From contig QAMX01000030.1 in the NCBI GenBank assembly GCA_003149835.1, forward strand, positions 1 through 12,624: a stretch of 12,624 nucleotides of DNA. Direction: 5' to 3'. The DNA comes from Clostridiales bacterium (GTDB taxonomy: Bacteria; Bacillota; Clostridia; Oscillospirales; QAMX01). The notes under the pieces were generated by a model, which had not been told where the DNA came from, did no database searches, and worked only from the letters and a program-made list of their open reading frames with translations. The position numbers and the translations under genes are program-made. The stretch's first letter is position 1, and every line of letters starts with the position of its first letter. Below, one piece after another: positions 7,176-12,624 of this stretch.

Positions 7176-7199
7176 TGAAAACGTTTTCATCCTATTATA
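7176..7199 (-). promoter_or_regulatory. cre operator overlapping the start of the sigma-factor transcript
   Basis: TGAAAACGTTTTCA (7176-7189) is a perfect 14-bp palindrome that fits the CcpA cre consensus TGWNANCGNTNWCA at every position. Just upstream on the minus strand is TATAAT (7199-7194), so transcription would start near 7187, inside the operator, about 50 bases before the sigma-factor ATG. No good -35 is visible at the usual distance. Binding here should repress. LacI-family regulators other than CcpA are also possible. Confidence 0.75.
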
Positions 7200-7224
7200 C
7201 GGACGGCGCAGAACCTTTGGGGCG

Positions 7225-7261
7225 AAAAACGGCCTCGCCGGAAAATTTTCCTGCGGGGCCG
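7225..7261 (-). terminator. Terminator of the GH32 gene
   Basis: A 16-position inverted repeat (7230-7245 with 7246-7261) has one mismatch and one G-U pair and folds around AAAATTTT. On the minus strand it is followed by TTTTT (7229-7225), about 70 bases past the GH32 stop. A T run on the plus side (7263-7268) makes it potentially bidirectional. Confidence 0.85.
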
Positions 7262-7330
7262 CTTTTTTCGTCCCGGCCGCACTGTGCGACAGCACGCGAA
7301 AGTCTTTGAAAAAATGCGCACGGGACAAGG

Positions 7331-8836
7331 CTATGCGCGCAGCGCCAGCTTGGTCAGCCGTGTGCCGTCTGTCAGACGGCAGGAGAAACCCGGCGCGGCG
7401 TCCGTCGGAACGGAGCGGGCGATCAGCAACAGCCCGCCACAGCCGGACAATTCTATGGAAAAGCGGTCGGCGACGACGCGCAGCTCCCCCAACGGACACG
7501 GCAGCGCGATGTCGGAGCCGGCAAAACGGAATAGCCTGCCGCGGCAGGAAAAAGCGACGCCGAACAACTCCGCCTCAAACGCGCAAGGCTCGGAAAATTC
7601 GGTTCTCAGCTCAAACGGCGTGGCGGGCAGCGGAGCGCAGATCCGGTCGCCGCAGACGGAGGAGGCGATCTCGCGCTCGGAGAGAGCGCCGTCCAATGAG
7701 ACGGGTTCCGCCCGCAGGTACGGGGTACCGCCGACGGAGACGAACGAAAGCGCGGTTGGCAGCGTCATCGAACAGCAATACGGGAATTCCGGACGGGCGG
7801 CGTGCTGCCAGCGGTTCCATGCGATGCGCCGGCGTGTTCCGTCGGCGCTGAAAAAGGTCTGGGCGGCATAGCTGTCGTCGGCGTCGCAGCCGAGCCGGCG
7901 CGGCTGCGGCGTGTCCGGCGTAAAGACGCCGTCGCGGAGTCCGCCGGTGAGATACCAGCCGCTCGCGCCGGAAAAGACCCATTTGACGCCGCCCTCAAAG
8001 GGAAGGGGATAGAGATCGGGGCATTCGTCGTCGCCGGGAAGAGAGAGCCGCTGCGTCATCGTCCAGTGCAGGAGATCGGGCGAGGAAAACAGCGCGTATT
8101 CGTCGCCGGAGAGATAGAGCGCGCAGAGAAACGAGCCGTCGCCGGCGGGAAAGACCTTGGGATCGCGGTTTTCCGCCTCAATCCACGGGATGACCGGGTT
8201 GCCCGCATACTTCTCAAAGGTCTCGCCGCCGTCGGTACTGAACGCGAGACACTGTGTAAAGCGCTTTCCGGCCGACCGCTCGCTCGTATCGCCCGCGGCC
8301 GTATAGAACAGCAGCACGGGCGGACGGCGTCCGTCGCCGAGGCCGCTGACGTTTTCATAATCTACGACCGCGCTGCCGGAAAACATCGTCCCCATTTCGT
8401 CGGGGTACAGCGCAATCGGCCGATGCTCCCAAGTCAGCAGGTCGCGCGAAACCGCGTGTCCCCAGTGCATGTTGCCCCAGCCGGAGCCGGCGGGATTGTG
8501 CTGATAAAAGAGGTGATAGAGCTCGTCGTGATAATAGCAGCCGTTGGGGTCGTTCAGCCAGCCCATGGGCGCGGTAAAGTGCAGCGCCGGCCGCAGACTC
8601 TCAGCCTCCGCTGCCGCAGAAAACGGCGCGGAGAGCAGCGCGGGCGCATAGGGTTTGCCGTCGACCGTAAACCGGCAGACGTCGCAGTCAAGCGGATAGG
8701 AAAAAAGCGTATCGGGTCTGTCCGCGTCAAAGGCGACGTCCAGATCTCGGAGCAAGCGGTCGTCTCGATCGAGCATACGGAGTTTGACGGGCTGGGCCGT
8801 TCGGGAGACCGGGATCGGCAGGTAACGCATATCCAT
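7331..8836 (-). CDS. GH32 beta-fructosidase (sucrose/fructan hydrolase)
   Basis: A 501-residue retaining hydrolase that releases fructose from sucrose, fructo-oligosaccharides, inulin or levan. There is no signal peptide, so it is expected inside the cell. An N-terminal beta-rich extension (about 1-85) precedes the five-bladed propeller. Key motifs are WLNDPNG (93-99, nucleophile Asp96), the FSGSA block (152-156), RDP (224-226, transition-state Asp225) and ECPD (271-274, acid/base Glu271). A C-terminal beta-sandwich (about 370-501) completes the fold. The arrangement resembles exo-acting fructanases and levanases more than classic sucrose-6-phosphate hydrolases, but substrate is not certain. 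The start at 8836 follows GAGAGG (8842-8847) at five bases. A second ATG two codons on (8830) is equally plausible. It has a strong promoter of its own and diverges from the dehydrogenase gene. Confidence 0.95.
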   Translation of the reverse strand: MDMRYLPIPVSRTAQPVKLRMLDRDDRLLRDLDVAFDADRPDTLFSYPLDCDVCRFTVDGKPYAPALLSAPFSAAAEAESLRPALHFTAPMGWLNDPNGCYYHDELYHLFYQHNPAGSGWGNMHWGHAVSRDLLTWEHRPIALYPDEMGTMFSGSAVVDYENVSGLGDGRRPPVLLFYTAAGDTSERSAGKRFTQCLAFSTDGGETFEKYAGNPVIPWIEAENRDPKVFPAGDGSFLCALYLSGDEYALFSSPDLLHWTMTQRLSLPGDDECPDLYPLPFEGGVKWVFSGASGWYLTGGLRDGVFTPDTPQPRRLGCDADDSYAAQTFFSADGTRRRIAWNRWQHAARPEFPYCCSMTLPTALSFVSVGGTPYLRAEPVSLDGALSEREIASSVCGDRICAPLPATPFELRTEFSEPCAFEAELFGVAFSCRGRLFRFAGSDIALPCPLGELRVVADRFSIELSGCGGLLLIARSVPTDAAPGFSCRLTDGTRLTKLALRA

Positions 8837-8870
8837 TCCAACCTCTCTGTCAATAAGACTTGGTATTTTT

Positions 8871-8899
8871 ATGATAGCACAGGCTGTGCGGGGTGTCAA
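8871..8899 (-). promoter_or_regulatory. Promoter of the GH32 gene with an internal palindrome
   Basis: Minus-strand TTGACA (8899-8894), a 17-bp spacer and TATCAT (8876-8871), preceded by TGC as an extended -10. Transcription should start near 8864, giving a leader of about 28 bases and excluding starts further upstream in the open frame. The spacer contains a perfect 6-1-6 palindrome, GCACAGGCTGTGC (8877-8889), a candidate repressor operator. Confidence 0.85.
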
Positions 8900-8952
8900 C
8901 GGCGTGTTGCCGCAGATGAAACGGACAAAAGCTCGCCTGACGGGAGTTTTTG

Positions 8953-8961
8953 TGGTATAAT
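8953..8961 (+). promoter_or_regulatory. Extended -10 promoter of the short-chain dehydrogenase
   Basis: TGG directly precedes a perfect TATAAT (8956-8961), forming an extended -10 element. No good -35 is present at 17 bp. Transcription would begin near 8968, leaving a leader of about 106 bases with inverted repeats (CACAGC 9019-9024 with GCTGTG 9044-9049, and the palindrome CTGCCGGCAG 9031-9040). Confidence 0.65.
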
Positions 8962-9073
8962 AGTGGCATACCAAAGCGCGGAACGGCGCGCGGCTCTGCA
9001 GTGCGCAGACGCGATGGACACAGCGGCTGTCTGCCGGCAGGCGGCTGTGCGCGAAAGAAAGGAAGATGCTTCA

Positions 9074-9835
9074 ATGAAAATTGCCGTGATTACGGGGGCG
9101 TCCAGCGGGTTAGGGCGGGAATTCGCCGTTCAGGCCGCGCGGCAGGGTGAATTTGACGAGATATGGGTCGTGGCGAGACGCGCCGACCGTCTGAAAGAGC
9201 TGGCGGAAACGCTTTCGGTTCCTGTCCGGCCTCTGCCGCTGGATCTGCAAAAGCCTGAGAGCTTTGAAACGCTGGATCTGCTGTTTCAGAGCGAGCGGGC
9301 GGAGGTCGGCCTGCTTGTGTGCGCGGCGGGCTTCGGCAAATTCGGCGCCTGTCTTGACCTCTCGGACGGGGAGATCAGCGATATGATCGACCTGAACTGC
9401 AAGGCGGTCGTGCGCTCGTGCCGCGCCGCGGTCCCTTATATGAAGGCAGGGAGCCGGATCATCGTTATGGGCTCGTCGTCGGCGTTTCAGCCGTTGCCGG
9501 AGTTTAACCTCTACGCGGCGACAAAGGCGTTTGTCGTCAGCTTCTGCCGCGCGCTTCACGCCGAGCTGAAAGACCGCGGCATCTCGGTGACGGCGGTCTG
9601 TCCCGGATTTGTCCGCACCGAATTTTTCGACGTCGCCAAGGATACGGCGAATCCCGACGCCTGCAACAATTTCAAGCCGCTCTATGAAAGCCGCGACGTC
9701 GTCCGCAAGGCCTACCGAGACGCGGCAAAATCGCGCGATATGTCTGTCTACGGCCTGCATGTCAAGCTGCACCGCCTGCTGGCAAAGCTCCTGCCGCATC
9801 ACGCGGTCATGCGCGTCTGGATGAAAATCAAGTAA
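9074..9835 (+). CDS. Short-chain dehydrogenase/reductase (SDR, classical type)
   Basis: A 253-residue NAD(P)(H)-dependent oxidoreductase with one Rossmann domain. The cofactor motif is TGASSGLG (7-14), and arginines 35-36 after the second strand suggest NADPH. CAAGFG (83-88) stands in for the usual NNAG motif. The catalytic tetrad is Asn108, Ser134, Tyr147 and Lys151 (YAATK), followed by CPGFVRTEF (176-184). The C-terminal tail (about 220-253) is basic and amphipathic and may mediate membrane contact. The start at 9074 is set by AAAGGA (9058-9063) ten bases upstream. A longer in-frame reading from 7802 runs antisense through the GH32 gene and is discarded. It stands alone between its promoter and a strong terminator. 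Fatty-acyl, steroid and sugar substrates are all possible for this group. Confidence 0.93.
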   Translation: MKIAVITGASSGLGREFAVQAARQGEFDEIWVVARRADRLKELAETLSVPVRPLPLDLQKPESFETLDLLFQSERAEVGLLVCAAGFGKFGACLDLSDGEISDMIDLNCKAVVRSCRAAVPYMKAGSRIIVMGSSSAFQPLPEFNLYAATKAFVVSFCRALHAELKDRGISVTAVCPGFVRTEFFDVAKDTANPDACNNFKPLYESRDVVRKAYRDAAKSRDMSVYGLHVKLHRLLAKLLPHHAVMRVWMKIK

Positions 9836-9976
9836 GTCCGCGCAAAGCGGCGCAGCGGATGGCCGCGCCAATCCCAAAAGAGCGCGCGGACAGCATACGG
9901 CGGCGGCTGATTGCCTCTGCCTGAAAAAGACGTCGGGAACTGTGAACCCCAAAGAACCGCCCGGCTCTGATAATCG
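9836..9976 (+). other. Structured 3' untranslated stretch after the dehydrogenase
   Basis: No gene is seen. GTCCGCGC (9836-9843) can pair with GCGCGGAC (9884-9891), enclosing a second stem GGCGC/GCGCC (9849-9853 / 9865-9869). The stretch is probably the 3' end of the dehydrogenase mRNA leading to its terminator. Confidence 0.45.
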
Positions 9977-10013
9977 CAGGGGCGTCCGTTAGTGCGGACG
10001 CCCCTGTTTTTTT
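9977..10013 (+). terminator. Strong intrinsic terminator of the dehydrogenase gene
   Basis: CAGGGGCGTCCG (9977-9988) and its exact complement (9995-10006) form a perfect 12-bp stem with a 6-base loop, followed by seven T (10007-10013). It works on the plus strand. The minus-strand side has no T run, so the converging methyltransferase gene needs another stop signal. Confidence 0.95.
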
Positions 10014-10016
10014 CTT

Positions 10017-10817
10017 TTATTTCGTCGTTTCTGCGGCGCTGCGGATGTAATCGATAAAATCCATACAGTAATCGTCCTCGCCAAGCAATGCGGCGGCGGC
10101 GTAAAGCGCCGTCCGAACATCGGGGGAGAGCGGGTCGCAGATCGCCGTATCGAGGCCGGCGGCGGCAAAAACGGCGACGGCGGCGGCGTTGACGGCGGCG
10201 CGCGCCGGAAGCCCAAAGGAGACGTTGGAAAGCCCGCAGAGAGTGTGACAGCTGGGCAGCGCGCCGCGCAGCAGGCGGATGGTCTCGGCTGTGACCGAAC
10301 CGGCGCCCGGCGTCATCGCGGCCGACTCCACCAGCGCGTCGATATAGATCTTCTCTGCGGCGACGCCGCCCGTTTGCAGCTTTTCAACAGCGGCGACGGC
10401 GTTTTCCAGCCGCGCTTCCGCCGCATGCGGAATTTTACCGCCGCGGATCGGCAGCAGCACGACGCCGCAGCCCCTCTCCGCAACCAGCGGCAGCAGCTCG
10501 TCCATACGGGCGTCGCAGGTAACGGAGTTGACGATCACATCCATCCCCGCCGTTTCGGGCAGCATAGCCGCGATGACGGCCGGATCGGGCGAATCGAGCA
10601 TGACGCCGACCTCCTGCTCCCGGCAAATACCGATCAAACGGCGCATAACGTCCAGTCCGGCTTCGCCGCAGAGCGCGGTGTTGATGTCCATATACGCCGC
10701 TCCCGCTTCCTTTTGCGCGGCGATCAGCGCGGCGAGCGCGTCAAAATCGCCGGCCTGCATGAGCGCCAGCGTTTTGGGAATCGAGCTGTTCAGCTTTTCA
10801 GCGATGATTTGAATCAT
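10017..10817 (-). CDS. Stand-alone pterin-binding methyltransferase (AcsE / MetH MeFol-domain type)
   Basis: A 266-residue TIM barrel of the dihydropteroate synthase-like family that binds methyltetrahydrofolate and passes its methyl group to a corrinoid protein. It aligns along its length with the acetogen methyltransferase AcsE, and the known pterin-contact residues are present: Asp75 (MLDSPDP), Asn97 (VNSVTCD), Asp160 (YIDALV) and Asn198 (GLSNVSFG). The start at 10817 has AAAGGA (10827-10832) nine bases upstream. A longer frame to 10850 has no such site. It lies 51 bases after a homocysteine methyltransferase/MTHFR fusion with no terminator between them, so the two are probably one operon. 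This context favours a methionine-synthase subunit over acetyl-CoA synthesis. No cobalamin-binding domain is present in either protein, so a separate corrinoid partner is needed. Confidence 0.9.
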   Translation of the reverse strand: MIQIIAEKLNSSIPKTLALMQAGDFDALAALIAAQKEAGAAYMDINTALCGEAGLDVMRRLIGICREQEVGVMLDSPDPAVIAAMLPETAGMDVIVNSVTCDARMDELLPLVAERGCGVVLLPIRGGKIPHAAEARLENAVAAVEKLQTGGVAAEKIYIDALVESAAMTPGAGSVTAETIRLLRGALPSCHTLCGLSNVSFGLPARAAVNAAAVAVFAAAGLDTAICDPLSPDVRTALYAAAALLGEDDYCMDFIDYIRSAAETTK

Positions 10818-10868
10818 TGACTTTATTCCTTTCAGTTTTTTGCGATACAAACGGCGTTCGCCGCTCCG

Positions 10869-12620
10869 TCAGCAGAGCGAGGCGAGGATCCGCTCGGCGA
10901 GCAGACGAACGATGTCAAAGCGTTTCAGCGGCGTCATCAGGTAAAACCCGTCGCAGAAGGGCGCCGATTTTTTGGCCATTTCCAAAGCGAATTCCGCTGA
11001 AAGCAACGGGATTTCCTCCGGCGCCGCCCGTTCGAGGCGGTGAAGAAAATCATCGGGAATCTCAATCCCGGCGACTTCATTTGTAAGAAACAGCGCGTTT
11101 TTATAGCTGGCGACCGGAAAAATACCAGCGAGGATTTTTGTATCCAGCGTTTCGTGCGCCATGCGGAGATGCTCGGCGGCTTCGTCGCTGAATACCGGCT
11201 GCGTCAGGAAAAACTGCGCGCCTGCCTCGCGTTTTTTGCGCGCCCGGTCAAGCTCCACGTCGAAGCGCAGGGTATTCAGGTTCAGCGCTCCGCCGATGAA
11301 AAACGGGTTGGAGGCAAAAGCGGATTGGTTCAGCTCGTCGACAAAGCGGATCAGCCCATAGGAATTCATCGAGAAAACAGACTTGACGCCGCTTCGGTCG
11401 GTATCCGAAAGCGGGTCGCCCGTCACCGCGAGCAGGTTGGAGACGCCTAAGGCGTTGGCGGCGAGCAGGCCGCCCTTGATGGCGATTTGATTGCGGTCGC
11501 GGCAGGCGAGGTGCGGCATCACCGGAATGCCGGCGTTCATGCAGACGGCGGCGGCCGTCGCCATGCTGTCGGCGCGCGCGCGGGAGAGCGGGGAATCGGC
11601 GAAGGTCAGCACATCCACGCCGGTCTCCTTCATCTGCTTAGCGGCTTCCAGAATCGGAGAAAGATCGTTATCGTGCGGCGGGTCGAGCTCGACGGCGACG
11701 ACTTTGCGGCTGCCGAGCGAAAGTTTGGCGCGGAACGGATTCGGCCGGGAAACCGGAACGGCGGACTGAACCGCTGTTCCCGCAGCAGCGGAGGGCGTTT
11801 GAATGCCGTGCCGCGCGTCGGTAAAGGCGCGGATATGCTGCGGCGTCGTGCCGCAGCAGCCGCCGACAATCGCGCAGCCGAGATGGGCCAGCTCAGAAAG
11901 CTTGCCCGCGTAATACTCCGCATTGTCGATATAAACGGTGCGCCCGCCGAAAACCGAAGGGTATCCGGCGTTAGGCATCGCGGAGAACGGTTTTTGCAGC
12001 GGCAGCGCCTCGCGCACAAGCCGCACGAGGTGCGCCGGGCCGCAGATACAGTTGAGGCCGACGGCGTCTACGGTGTCGAGCGCCGCGGCCTGCCGCAGCA
12101 GCTGCGCGCAGCTCCGGCCGAGCCGCGTCAGCCCGTCCTGCGCGCCGGCAAAGGAGACGATAATCTGCGCCTGCGGCGCGCGCGCCTTGACGGCCGCGAA
12201 AACAGGCGGCAGAGGATCGAGGTCGGGCTGAGTCTCAAACAAAAAATACTCGGCGCCGAGGGCGAGAAATTGCTCGGCCACGGCGAGATAGTCGCCGCTT
12301 TCGCCGTCTGGAATCGGGCCAATGTCGGCAAAAACGGATACCTCAGAGCCCTCCGCCGCTCTTTGCGCGTTGGCAAAACCGGCCTGTATCAGCCGCGTCA
12401 GCTCCGAAGCGTCCGGAAAGGTGACGGCGTTGCAGGAAAAAGTGTTTGTCTTGATCGCCTGCGCGCCGGCGGCGATATACTCTCGGTGAATCTGAACGAC
12501 CGTTTCCGGGTCGCTCAGGTTCGCCGCTTCGCAGGGGGCGTCCCCGCGCGAGCGGGCGGCGTAATAGGTGCCGAAGGCGCCGTCAAACACAAACGGGCGC
12601 GGCAGTTCGTTTAGGTGCAT
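10869..12620 (-). CDS. Bifunctional homocysteine S-methyltransferase / methylenetetrahydrofolate reductase (YitJ-like)
   Basis: A 583-residue fusion for the one-carbon branch of methionine synthesis. Residues 1-275 are a homocysteine methyltransferase barrel: FDGAFGT (12-18), then the zinc ligands Cys191 (GLNC) and Cys255/Cys256 (GGCCGTTP). A linker rich in Ala, Ser and Pro (276-297) leads to a flavin-dependent MTHFR barrel (about 298-583). That barrel has VAVELDPP (308-315, with the catalytic-type Glu311), PHLACRDRN (369-377), NLLAVTGDP (395-403, Asp402 for flavin), FFLTQPVF (470-477) and AGIFPV (498-503). Domain order and size match Bacillus subtilis YitJ. The reductase half makes methyl-THF. 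The other half would methylate homocysteine, probably together with the downstream pterin-binding protein. Only four bases precede the ATG, so the ribosome binding site, promoter and any riboswitch lie outside the window, and a start further upstream is not excluded. Confidence 0.94.
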   Translation of the reverse strand: MHLNELPRPFVFDGAFGTYYAARSRGDAPCEAANLSDPETVVQIHREYIAAGAQAIKTNTFSCNAVTFPDASELTRLIQAGFANAQRAAEGSEVSVFADIGPIPDGESGDYLAVAEQFLALGAEYFLFETQPDLDPLPPVFAAVKARAPQAQIIVSFAGAQDGLTRLGRSCAQLLRQAAALDTVDAVGLNCICGPAHLVRLVREALPLQKPFSAMPNAGYPSVFGGRTVYIDNAEYYAGKLSELAHLGCAIVGGCCGTTPQHIRAFTDARHGIQTPSAAAGTAVQSAVPVSRPNPFRAKLSLGSRKVVAVELDPPHDNDLSPILEAAKQMKETGVDVLTFADSPLSRARADSMATAAAVCMNAGIPVMPHLACRDRNQIAIKGGLLAANALGVSNLLAVTGDPLSDTDRSGVKSVFSMNSYGLIRFVDELNQSAFASNPFFIGGALNLNTLRFDVELDRARKKREAGAQFFLTQPVFSDEAAEHLRMAHETLDTKILAGIFPVASYKNALFLTNEVAGIEIPDDFLHRLERAAPEEIPLLSAEFALEMAKKSAPFCDGFYLMTPLKRFDIVRLLAERILASLC

Positions 12621-12624
12621 ATCA

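Noticed and set aside
7802..9073. Long plus-strand extension of the dehydrogenase frame (open from 7802)
   Set aside because: It runs antisense through the GH32 gene, reads as low-complexity Arg/Ala-rich sequence with no domain, and the true start at 9074 has a ribosome binding site and a TGASSGLG motif within 15 residues.
11487..12614. 375-codon plus-strand open frame
   Set aside because: It lies fully opposite the homocysteine methyltransferase/MTHFR gene, has no recognisable domain, and is the kind of open antisense frame expected in GC-rich coding DNA.

Overview
The window looks like ordinary chromosome from a GC-rich member of the Bacillota, most likely a gut-type clostridial lineage. 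This is inferred from AGGAG-type ribosome binding sites before most genes, sigma-A-like promoters spaced by 17 bp, a perfect CcpA-type cre palindrome, an ECF sigma factor paired with a one-span membrane protein, and a homocysteine methyltransferase/MTHFR fusion like Bacillus YitJ. No phage, transposon, CRISPR, tRNA or rRNA signal was seen.

Layout. Plus strand, 79-3033: enolase, then a 529-base gap without a convincing gene, rich in hairpins and DnaA-box-like 9-mers, then a Gfo/Idh/MocA oxidoreductase with its own strong promoter. Minus strand, 3198-8836: a GH42 beta-galactosidase, a membrane protein that is the presumed anti-sigma partner, its ECF sigma factor, and a GH32 fructosidase. A bidirectional terminator separates the oxidoreductase from the converging GH42 gene. 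The GH32 gene diverges from a plus-strand short-chain dehydrogenase (9074-9835), which ends in a textbook terminator. Minus strand, 10017-12620: a two-gene one-carbon operon made of a homocysteine methyltransferase/methylenetetrahydrofolate reductase fusion followed by a stand-alone AcsE/MetH-type pterin-binding methyltransferase.

How the genes fit together. GH42, GH32 and the oxidoreductase point to intracellular breakdown of plant-derived oligosaccharides (galactosides, fructans), feeding glycolysis, where enolase acts. They are separate transcription units with no transporter among them, so this is not a polysaccharide utilisation locus. The sigma/anti-sigma pair is a self-contained envelope-sensing module, and a cre site at its promoter suggests a link to carbon catabolite control. 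The one-carbon operon supplies methylene-THF reduction and two of the parts of cobalamin-dependent methionine synthesis. The B12-binding part is missing and must be encoded elsewhere.

Most of the window is well-known housekeeping and catabolic content. The items most worth checking are the repeat/DnaA-box-like cluster at 1560-1735, the cre site on an ECF sigma operon, the palindrome inside the GH32 promoter, and the unusual partition of methionine synthase.
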